Shown here: piece by piece, positions 8,360-15,932 of the stretch
Position numbering within the stretch: the stretch's first letter is position 1
Layout: each line of letters opens with the position of its first letter
DNA from: Pseudomonadota bacterium
GTDB lineage: Bacteria > Myxococcota_A > UBA796 > SXON01
DNA: 64,000 nucleotides
Reading direction: 5' to 3'
NCBI GenBank assembly: GCA_030685065.1
Contig: JAUXQH010000145.1
Location: 1 to 64,000, forward strand
Notes under the pieces: generated by a model
Databases searched by the model: none
Told to the model about the DNA's origin: nothing
What the model saw: only the letters and a program-made list of their open reading frames with translations
Program-made: the position numbers and the translations under genes

Positions 8360-11300
8360 ATGTTCAACGCGCTGATCCGCTTCTCGCTCCAGAACCGCCT
8401 CTTCGTCCTCGTCGTGGCCGCGGTCGTGCTCGCCTGGGGCGGATGGACCGCCGCCCGGCTCCCCGTCGACGTGTTCCCGGATCTGAACCGCCCCACCGTC
8501 ACCCTGCTCACCGAGGCGGGCGGGCTCTCCCCGGAGGAGGTCGAACTCCTCGTCACCCGCCCCATCGAGACCTCGATGAACGGCGCGCCCGGCGTCGAGC
8601 GCGTCCGGTCCCAGTCCGCGGTCGGGCTCTCCGTGGTGTGGGTAGAGTTCGATTGGGACGTCGACATTTACCGGGCGCGGCAGCAGGTGGCCGAACGCAC
8701 CGCGCAGGTCGCCGAGTCGCTCCCCGAAGGCGTGGTTCCGACGATGGGCCCCGTCAGCTCGATCATGGGCGAGATCCTCCTCATCGGCGTCGTGTCGCCC
8801 GAGGGCACGGTCCAGGGGCCCGAGCTCCGGTCGCTCGCCGACTGGACCCTCCGGCCGCGCCTCCTCTCCATCGGGGGGATCTCCCAGGTGATCGCCATCG
8901 GCGGCGGCGTCGAGCAGCTCCACGTGGAGGTGCACCCCGACCGTCTCGCCCAGCGCGGGCTCACGCTCAGGGACGTGCGCGAGGCCGCTGCCGGCGCGCA
9001 GGGCAGCACCACCGGTGGTTTCCTGGAGCAGCAGAGCCAGGAGTACGTCGTGCGCAACCTCGCCCGCACGGCGGACCCCGCGGCGATCGGGGACACGGTC
9101 GTGGCCACGAAGGACGGCGTCCCGGTCACCCTGTCCGACATTGCGGATGTACGTCGGGGCGTCGGCACGATGCGCGGCGACGCAGGCGTGAACGGGCAGC
9201 CGGCCGTGATTCTCTCGGTACAGAAGCAGCCGGGCACGGACACGATCATCTTGACCGAGCAGGTCGAGCACGCGCTCGACGAGCTCCGGCGCGGCCTACC
9301 GCCGGGCGTGGACGTGGTGCCGCTCTTCCGCCAAGCCGACTTCATCGAGGCCTCGGTGGCTAATGTCGAGGAGGCGCTCCGCGACGGGGCGATCCTCGTC
9401 ACGATCATCCTCGTCCTGTTCCTGCTCAACGTCCGCACAACGGCGATCACCCTCACGGCGATCCCCCTCTCGATGGTCGTGGCCGCGCTCGCCCTCCAGG
9501 CGTTCGGGCTCACCATCAACACCATGACGCTTGGCGGCCTCGCGGTGGCCATCGGCGAGCTCGTCGACGATGCGATCGTGGACGTGGAGAACGTGTACCG
9601 GCGACTGCGGGAGAACCGCGCCCTTCCCAATCCGCGATCGCCGTTGCGTGTCATCCTCGACGCAAGCGTGGAGGTCCGCAGCTCCATCGTGTTCTCGACG
9701 ATTCTGGTGATCCTGGTCTTCATCCCGCTGTTCGCGCTCTCGGGGATCGAGGGGCGGCTGTTCGCCCCGCTCGGGATCGCGTACATCGCGTCGATCCTGG
9801 CATCGATGGTCGTGTCCTTGACCGTCACGCCGGTGCTCGCGTCCTACCTGCTCCCCAAGATGACACAGGCCAAGGAGCACGCCGACGGTTGGTTGGTTCG
9901 CAAGCTCAAGGGCCTCGACCGTCGGGCACTCGTCTGGGCGCTGCCCCGCCCGAAGACCATGATGTTTGCCGTCGCCGCGGCCGTCCTCCTCGCGATGGCG
10001 AGCGTGCCCTTCCTCGGCACGAGCTTCCTGCCGCCCTTCAACGAGGGCACGGCCACCGTCAACCTGCTCGCCACGCCCGGCACGGGCCTCACCGAGTCGG
10101 ACAAGCTCGGCAGCCTCGCAGAGCGGCTCCTGCTCGAGGTGCCGGAGGTCAAGAGCACCGGCCGCCGCACGGGGCGCGCGGAGATGGACGAGCACGCCGA
10201 GGGCGTCCACTACACCGAGATCGACGTCGACTTCGAGCGGGAGGGCCGCCCGCGCGACGAGGTGCTGGCCGACATCCGCGCCAAGCTTGCGCGGATCCCC
10301 GGCGTGGTCATCAACATCGGTCAGCCGATCGGCCACCGCCTCGACCACCTGCTGTCGGGCGTGCGCGCGCAGATCGCCATCAAGGTGTTCGGCCCCGATC
10401 TCGCCACACTCCGCGGCGAGGCCGCGCGCATCGAGGAGCGGCTGGCGCCCATCCCCGGGCTGGTGGATCTCCAGGTCGAGCGGCAGGTGCTGATCCCCCA
10501 GGTGCAGGTGCGCATCGATCGCGACGCCGCCAGGCGCTTCGGCGTGCCCCCGGGACACCTCGCGGAGGACCTGGAGACGGCGCTCGGCGGCGTGCGTGTC
10601 GCGCAGGTGCTCGACGGCATCCGCAGCCTCGATCTCGTCGTCCGCTACGCGCCGGAGTGGCGCGACGACATCGACCGCATCGGCCTCGCTCCGGTCTCGC
10701 TGGAGGACGGACGTGCGGTGACGTTGGGCCAACTTGCGGAGGTGTCCGCGGGGACCGGGCCCAACCAGGTGGTCCACGAAGACGGCCAACGCCGCATCGC
10801 GATCTCCGCGAACACGGCGGGGCGGGACGTCGGGAGCGTCGTCGGCGACATCCAGACCGCCCTCGCGGGGATCACGCTTCCGACCGGGTACTACTGGACC
10901 ATCGGCGGCCAGTTCGAGAGCCAACAGTCGGCGAGCCGCACCATCGGCCTCCTGTCCCTGCTCTCGCTCGCCGGCATGTACGCGGTGCTCTACGCGCATT
11001 TCCGATCGCACACGCTCACGCTCCAGGTGCTCCTCAACATCCCGCTGGCGCTCATCGGCTCAATCGCGGCGATCTGGATCTCGGGCCAACCGCTCTCGGT
11101 CGCAACGTTGGTCGGGTTCATCACGTTGTGTGGCATCGCCTCACGCAACACCATCCTGATGATCTCCCACTACATCCACCTCGTCCGTCACGAGGGGGAG
11201 TCGTTTGGGCCGGAGATGGTCATCCGCGGCTCGCTAGAGCGGCTCGTCCCGGTCGCCATGACCGCGCTCTGCGCTGGCATCGCGCTGATTCCGCTCGCGT

Positions 11301-11485
11301 TCGCGGGCGGCACGCCGGGCAAGGAGATCCTCACCCCGGTGGCGCAGGTGATCCTGGGTGGGCTCCTCTCCTCGACGCTCCTGGACATGGTGGTGACGCC
11401 CACCGTGTTCCTGCGCTTCGGGGGCGACGCGCTCCGTTCGCTGGTGGCCAGCTCCGAAACCGTCGATCCGCTCGAGGCTCCGTGA
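8360..11485 (+). CDS. Heavy-metal RND efflux pump, CusA/CzcA type
   Basis: A 1041-residue RND transporter, full length for the heavy-metal (HME) group. It begins with the typical MFNALIRFSLQNRLFVLVVA first helix and carries two large periplasmic loops between 12 predicted membrane helices. Helix 4 carries the proton-relay acids in IGELVDDAIVDVEN (Asp403, Asp404, Asp408, Glu410), the HME signature pattern rather than that of drug pumps. It exports a cation (copper, silver, zinc or cobalt; not resolvable here) from the periplasm or cytoplasm through the adaptor and outer-membrane channel encoded just upstream, driven by proton flow. It starts 3 bases after the adaptor stop. Confidence 0.93.
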   Translation: MFNALIRFSLQNRLFVLVVAAVVLAWGGWTAARLPVDVFPDLNRPTVTLLTEAGGLSPEEVELLVTRPIETSMNGAPGVERVRSQSAVGLSVVWVEFDWDVDIYRARQQVAERTAQVAESLPEGVVPTMGPVSSIMGEILLIGVVSPEGTVQGPELRSLADWTLRPRLLSIGGISQVIAIGGGVEQLHVEVHPDRLAQRGLTLRDVREAAAGAQGSTTGGFLEQQSQEYVVRNLARTADPAAIGDTVVATKDGVPVTLSDIADVRRGVGTMRGDAGVNGQPAVILSVQKQPGTDTIILTEQVEHALDELRRGLPPGVDVVPLFRQADFIEASVANVEEALRDGAILVTIILVLFLLNVRTTAITLTAIPLSMVVAALALQAFGLTINTMTLGGLAVAIGELVDDAIVDVENVYRRLRENRALPNPRSPLRVILDASVEVRSSIVFSTILVILVFIPLFALSGIEGRLFAPLGIAYIASILASMVVSLTVTPVLASYLLPKMTQAKEHADGWLVRKLKGLDRRALVWALPRPKTMMFAVAAAVLLAMASVPFLGTSFLPPFNEGTATVNLLATPGTGLTESDKLGSLAERLLLEVPEVKSTGRRTGRAEMDEHAEGVHYTEIDVDFEREGRPRDEVLADIRAKLARIPGVVINIGQPIGHRLDHLLSGVRAQIAIKVFGPDLATLRGEAARIEERLAPIPGLVDLQVERQVLIPQVQVRIDRDAARRFGVPPGHLAEDLETALGGVRVAQVLDGIRSLDLVVRYAPEWRDDIDRIGLAPVSLEDGRAVTLGQLAEVSAGTGPNQVVHEDGQRRIAISANTAGRDVGSVVGDIQTALAGITLPTGYYWTIGGQFESQQSASRTIGLLSLLSLAGMYAVLYAHFRSHTLTLQVLLNIPLALIGSIAAIWISGQPLSVATLVGFITLCGIASRNTILMISHYIHLVRHEGESFGPEMVIRGSLERLVPVAMTALCAGIALIPLAFAGGTPGKEILTPVAQVILGGLLSSTLLDMVVTPTVFLRFGGDALRSLVASSETVDPLEAP

Positions 11486-11529
11486 GGCCTTCGTCCCCCA
11501 CCTCCCAACTCACCCCCAGGCAAGTCTCC

Positions 11530-12339
11530 ATGCGCACCCTGCTCCCGCTCCTCGTCCTCGCCGCCGCCTGCTCCACCGAGCCCGCCGCGCCGGCGCCCGC
11601 CGCGCCGCCCCAACCCATCGCGCCTGCGGCTGTCCCCGCGCCCGCAGCCCCGGGTCACGCCGGCGCCGAGCACGCCCACGCGAGCCCTCACGGCGGCGAG
11701 GTCAAGACGGTTGGCGAGCGCCACGTCGAGGCGCTCTTCATGCCGGGCGGCATCATGTTCTACGTCTCCGACGCCGGGCAGAAGCCGCTCTCTCTCGATG
11801 GCCTCACGGGCTCCGCGGTGGTGAAGGGCCCCAGCGGCGTCGAGACGGTGACGCTCGCCCCGATGGGCGATCACCTGCACGCCGCCGCGAGGCTCGCCCA
11901 GGGGGACGCGGCCACCGCGGTTCTCACGCTCACCGTTGGCGGGAAGGCGGAGAGCGTGTCCTTCGAGGTGAAGTCCGTCGGCCTGCAGGAACACGATCAC
12001 ACCTCGCTCCACGGTGGCCAGGTCGGCATGTGGGGCGATTACCACCTGGAGTACGCGCCGCAGGACGACGAGCACCGGGTTTGGGTCACCGACGCGAAGC
12101 GCGCGCAGGTCACCGGCGTGAGCGGCTCGCTCAAGGACGGGGACACCGTGGTCCCGCTCACGTTCGACCCCGCGACGGGCGTGCTCTCGGGCAAGCTCGA
12201 GGGGGCGGGGACGCGGCCCGTGATGGTGGACGTGAAGGTCGGGGAGACGAGCTTCTCGTTGGGGTTCAATCCGGCGGCGGCGGCGCCTACCGGTGGGCAC
12301 GACCATGGGGCACACGACCACGGCACGCACGGCCATTGA
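11530..12339 (+). CDS. His-rich periplasmic metal-binding lipoprotein with duplicated domain
   Basis: A 269-residue lipoprotein (lipobox VLAAAC, acceptor near residue 14) with an Ala/Pro linker and two related domains. Each begins with a His-Gly-Gly motif and a following His-Glu: SPHGGEVKTVGERHVEA and SLHGGQVGMWGDYHLEY. The C-terminus is histidine-rich (GGHDHGAHDHGTHGH). These features fit a periplasmic metal chaperone or buffer feeding the RND pump, in the way CusF or similar proteins do, although it is not homologous to CusF by eye. It is the last gene of the efflux operon, 44 bases after the pump gene, and a GC hairpin follows it. Confidence 0.7.
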   Translation: MRTLLPLLVLAAACSTEPAAPAPAAPPQPIAPAAVPAPAAPGHAGAEHAHASPHGGEVKTVGERHVEALFMPGGIMFYVSDAGQKPLSLDGLTGSAVVKGPSGVETVTLAPMGDHLHAAARLAQGDAATAVLTLTVGGKAESVSFEVKSVGLQEHDHTSLHGGQVGMWGDYHLEYAPQDDEHRVWVTDAKRAQVTGVSGSLKDGDTVVPLTFDPATGVLSGKLEGAGTRPVMVDVKVGETSFSLGFNPAAAAPTGGHDHGAHDHGTHGH

Positions 12340-12346
12340 AGACCGG

Positions 12347-12362
12347 AGCGGGGCACCCCGCT
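12347..12362. terminator. Hairpin after the efflux operon
   Basis: AGCGGGGCACCCCGCT forms a short self-complementary hairpin 8 bases after the last efflux gene. There is no U-run, so it may be a weak or Rho-assisted terminator. Confidence 0.4.
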
Positions 12363-12494
12363 GAACGGCGCATGCGGGCTCGCGCGAAGGCATTGCTGGT
12401 GAACGGCGAATAAAGCGAAAAGTTCGGCGTTTGAGCGACCACAACCACGGACGTATCCACCTCGGAGCCGCGTCCCCGGTCCCGGGAGCCTCCA

Positions 12495-14765
12495 ATGCCT
12501 ACACCGTTCAACCCCCTCGCCCCACCCGACGAAGCCTACTGGGTCGGCGAGCTCCGCGTCGGGCGCTTCAACGAGCTCGGCCGGCTCGTGCGCGAGGGCG
12601 TCGTCGCGGTCGAGTTCGACCGTCTCTGGTCCCGGTCGGCGGAACGTGCCGTCGCACGCTCGCTCATCGAGGCCTGGGGTTCCGAGCATGGCCACGCGCA
12701 CTTGATGCTCCTCGCATGGTTCGCGGAGGAGAAGTCGTATCGGGCGATCGAGTCGGCCTGCCGGCGCGCGTTGCCCGACCCGCTCCGCGCGACGTACCTT
12801 GTGGGCGCCCAGCGTCGGCTCGCCGCGCTTGCCGCGCTCCTTCAGCACGCGCCGGCAAATCTCGCCGACGTCTACTACTGGGACGCTTGGCTGCCGCGGA
12901 GCCGTGCAGCGATGAAGATGCAGGGGCACCAGCGACGCCTCCCTCGCCCGCTCGCCGAGGTGTCATGGGACTCCTTGGCGGCCGAGGGCTTGCACCAGGC
13001 CCGCCTGCCGGCGTCCGCGGTGGAGGGGCTGCGGTTCGAACGGGCGCTCGCCCGCGATTGGCTCGACGACGCTCTCCTCGTGTTCCGGAGCCACGGCACG
13101 TCGTCGGTGCAGTGGGATCCCGAGGAGGACCGCCCCCGGGCGATGTCCAAGGAGGACCTTACCTTCCTCCGCTTCCACGCCCGTGGGGCGAGGGTGGACA
13201 TCACGACCCGAGACATGGACCGCGCTCTGCCGCTGGCGTCGGCCATCGGGACCTTGCTGTTTGGGGTTGAGGTCCAGTTCAGGCACGCGCGTGACCCCCT
13301 CAACCGCGAGCGGCTCGACGCGTTCCTCGAGCGGCTCCTCGACGCCGACGACCCCGCGTTCCAACTACACGAGATCGTAGGAACCACGGCCGCGCACGCC
13401 GACCCTGCGCTCATCACCCTCCACCGCGGGGGTCGCGGGCGGGTGGAGGAACTCGCCCAGGCCCAACGCCGCCAGTTCGGCTTCGCGCGGGACTCGCGGC
13501 ACGTCGACCGCGTCAAGATCAGCTTCACCGACGAGGGCGAGCACTACCGCATGGCGCTCTTCTTCCCGGAGCCCCAGGACGAGGAGAAGGACCTCGCGCT
13601 CTCGCTCGCCGACACGAGCACGAACAAGGACACGGTCGACCGGTTCCGCGCGAAGATGCTCAACGAGCTCGGCGTCGAGATCCACCCAAAGGTCGCGGAC
13701 GCACGCCGTCGTCGACGCCAGCAGGGCGGTGAGCCTCGCCCGCGGCCGCTCAAGGCGGCGCACTACACGGCGCTGCTCTCCGGCCGCATCGACGCGCCGG
13801 CGGAGTGGCAGCTCGACGAACTGGCGGACCTCGCCGCGCGCGGCCTCGTCGGTGTCGTCCACGAGAGCGTGTTCCGCTGCGGAGACACCAGCGTTCCAGC
13901 GCTCTTTCGTCCCGCGGGCTCGCTCCACTGCACGGGCGAAGTCACGGCGCCGTTCGGCGCGGTGAGCAACGAGGACGGGTTCACGCAGGAGCCCGGCTCT
14001 CGTGTCGTGTGTGACCACGGGCACGAGTGGTCCCTCGATCGCGTCCGGCCTGCGTGGTTCCGACGCGTTCGCGTGCAGGTCCTGGTGCCGGCCGCCACCG
14101 CCTGGCTTCGGGGCGAGTTGACGGCCAGCCGTTGGGAGGAGGACGAGCCGGGCGTGTTCAGCAAGCTCGTACGTGGCTACGGGCGGCGCGCGATCGCGGT
14201 GCTCGAGGCTGCCCCGCTCATCTGGCACACTCCAAACGCCCCTAGATCTTGTTGGGCCGCGCTGGACCCGGGGACCGACACCGGAGTCCTTCACCCGGTC
14301 ATCAGCCTCGCCGCGCTCCTCGCCGACGGGATCAGGGCCATTCCTCAAGCAGGGGTCGAGGCCCCCGTTCGCCCGGAGGAGCCGGGAGAGGACCTTTGGC
14401 TGGAGCCCGACGCCACTGGAGGCATCCGGCGGGGGACCATCACCATCCTGGGTCCCCAGATGCCGAGGTTTCGGCTGCTCTTCGCGCTCCTTCAGGAGTG
14501 GGGGGAGAAGCACGGCTGGACCACGCTCGCGAAGCGCACGGACCTCTGCGACCTCGACGAGAGCCGCACGCTCACCCCGGATTCGATTGCGCGGCTCCTC
14601 CACGGACTCGACCGCGAGATCGGGAAGGCCTCCGTGGCTGTGCTGTTCGACAACCAAGGAAGAAGCGGGCTTCGCCTTCGCGCGCCCCTTCGAGCGCGAG
14701 GCTTCCACCTGGACGACGAGCTCGATCGATTGAAGGGCCGTTCGCGTCCACGCCCGGAAAACTAA
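12495..14765 (+). CDS. Orphan 756-residue protein of the mobile element
   Basis: No family is recognised. The protein is soluble (no signal or membrane helix). The first 240 residues are helical, a basic stretch RRRRRQQGG lies near residue 417, and the middle (about 460-530) has scattered Cys/His positions (FRCGDT, LHCTGE, VCDHGHEW) that could bind zinc. The last 110 residues (from PRFRLLFALLQEW to GLRLRAPLRARGFHL) resemble an OmpR-type winged helix in pattern, suggesting DNA binding. GGGAG eight bases before the ATG supports this start. It is the first gene of the element and could be a regulator or a cargo/defence protein; its role is unknown. Confidence 0.6.
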   Translation: MPTPFNPLAPPDEAYWVGELRVGRFNELGRLVREGVVAVEFDRLWSRSAERAVARSLIEAWGSEHGHAHLMLLAWFAEEKSYRAIESACRRALPDPLRATYLVGAQRRLAALAALLQHAPANLADVYYWDAWLPRSRAAMKMQGHQRRLPRPLAEVSWDSLAAEGLHQARLPASAVEGLRFERALARDWLDDALLVFRSHGTSSVQWDPEEDRPRAMSKEDLTFLRFHARGARVDITTRDMDRALPLASAIGTLLFGVEVQFRHARDPLNRERLDAFLERLLDADDPAFQLHEIVGTTAAHADPALITLHRGGRGRVEELAQAQRRQFGFARDSRHVDRVKISFTDEGEHYRMALFFPEPQDEEKDLALSLADTSTNKDTVDRFRAKMLNELGVEIHPKVADARRRRRQQGGEPRPRPLKAAHYTALLSGRIDAPAEWQLDELADLAARGLVGVVHESVFRCGDTSVPALFRPAGSLHCTGEVTAPFGAVSNEDGFTQEPGSRVVCDHGHEWSLDRVRPAWFRRVRVQVLVPAATAWLRGELTASRWEEDEPGVFSKLVRGYGRRAIAVLEAAPLIWHTPNAPRSCWAALDPGTDTGVLHPVISLAALLADGIRAIPQAGVEAPVRPEEPGEDLWLEPDATGGIRRGTITILGPQMPRFRLLFALLQEWGEKHGWTTLAKRTDLCDLDESRTLTPDSIARLLHGLDREIGKASVAVLFDNQGRSGLRLRAPLRARGFHLDDELDRLKGRSRPRPEN

Positions 14766-14844
14766 GGTTTATCCGTGAGCGAGCCGCGGCGAGGGCCTCT
14801 CCCGTACAAGTGAACGAACCGCCGGAGCGGGCGACCTTGCGCCC

Positions 14845-15132
14845 ATGCTCCGGGCTGAACCTCCTTCCGTCGACGCCGCTGGCGACCTCGCGATGCTCGC
14901 CATCGAGGTCTTCCAGCCCCACTACGACGAGCCTCTCTCGCTCGATCAGGGGCACGGCATGACGCGGAGCGTGACGGACGTGCTCTCGCTCCTCAGCGAG
15001 TGGCGTGCCGACGCGCGCGCCGTCGAGGAGGTTCAGGCACCGGAGCAGGAAGTGGCGGCGCCTCCGGAGATGGTCTCCGGGAAGCGCCCGCGCCGGCCTC
15101 GCGGCCGGAAGTTCCCCCCGGAGATGCCTTGA
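14845..15132 (+). CDS. Small 95-residue hypothetical protein
   Basis: A 95-residue acidic-then-basic protein: a helical N-terminal half (AMLAIEVFQPHYDEPLSL, TDVLSLLSEWRADARAVEE) and a basic, Pro-rich C-terminus (KRPRRPRGRKFPPEMP). The basic tail might contact nucleic acid or a partner. Its stop codon overlaps the TTG start of the Bro-N gene by two bases, so the pair is likely translated together. No family recognised. Confidence 0.5.
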   Translation: MLRAEPPSVDAAGDLAMLAIEVFQPHYDEPLSLDQGHGMTRSVTDVLSLLSEWRADARAVEEVQAPEQEVAAPPEMVSGKRPRRPRGRKFPPEMP

Positions 15133-15932
15133 ATCACTACACCGGCCTCGCTCTCGTTTCCCTCCTCGACGGGCGGCGCCTCGACACCTTCCTCCTTGAT
15201 GGCAAGCCGATCTGGCGATGCACCCAGGTGGGAGACCTCCTCGAGTACCCGAACCGCGGCCGCCGCCTGGGCACCTTGGTCACGAACGAGTGGCAGCGCG
15301 AGTTCACGGAAGGCGAGGACTACGTCATCCCCGAGGCGGAGGCGCTCGCCGAGCTGCTCGGCGGACCCGACCCTCGGGCGGCGCGCGCGGCTCACCCACT
15401 CTTCCTCACGTCGGCCGGGCTCCACCGGGTCCTCGGGAAGACGCCGACTCCGGCGGGCGCCCGCCTACTCTCAGTCCTCGACGAGGGGGTGCTCCCGCGC
15501 ATGGCGCAGCGTCCGCGAGCGGCGCCCGCCAAGCTCGGGAGCGAGCTTGTCCTGGTCGTCCTCGTCCCTGGTACCGACCGGCCAGAAGCGCGCGGACGGC
15601 ACGCGTTCGATCACCTCGTCCAGCGTGCCCTGGAGTCGGGGCTGGTGCGAGGCGCGGTTCGCACGCTGCTCCTGTTCACATCGCTCTCGGAGCCCCAACC
15701 GGACGAACGCTGGTACTCGGCGGCGGAGATCGCCGCCGCCGCGGGGGCGTCCGAGGAGGCTGTCGCCTTCGCGATTCGGCAGCTCGGGATCCGGGGGGCC
15801 CCCGCCTACTCTCGGGCGGCCGTCGGAGCGGCCCGCGACGGGGGGCCGCAGCTCTCGTTTGCCTACAACGAAAAGGGCGCGCGGATGATCGTCGCCGTGG
15901 TCCGCGAGACTCCGCCCGAAAGCGCGTCGTAG
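15129..15932 (+). CDS. Bro-N (phage antirepressor-like) protein
   Basis: A 267-residue protein whose N-terminal 110 residues match the Bro-N/antirepressor pattern: FLLDGKPIWRCTQVGDLLEY, a linking segment with FTEGEDYVI, then HPLFLTSAGLHRVLGKT and the closing RLLSVLDEGVLPRM. This domain is common in phage antirepressors and large DNA virus Bro proteins and binds DNA or repressors. The C-terminal part carries a winged-helix-like segment (WYSAAEIAAAAGASEEAVAFAIRQLGI). The TTG at 15129 is chosen because GGAG lies six bases ahead and it overlaps the preceding stop; an upstream ATG would add 43 low-complexity residues. It probably controls the element's lysogeny-like switch. Confidence 0.75.
   Translation: MNHYTGLALVSLLDGRRLDTFLLDGKPIWRCTQVGDLLEYPNRGRRLGTLVTNEWQREFTEGEDYVIPEAEALAELLGGPDPRAARAAHPLFLTSAGLHRVLGKTPTPAGARLLSVLDEGVLPRMAQRPRAAPAKLGSELVLVVLVPGTDRPEARGRHAFDHLVQRALESGLVRGAVRTLLLFTSLSEPQPDERWYSAAEIAAAAGASEEAVAFAIRQLGIRGAPAYSRAAVGAARDGGPQLSFAYNEKGARMIVAVVRETPPESAS

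Noticed and set aside
12340..12494. Left attachment repeat for the element
   Set aside because: No copy of the tRNA 3' end or of the recombinase tail was found there; with a serine recombinase the core may be only two bases, so the boundary stays approximate.
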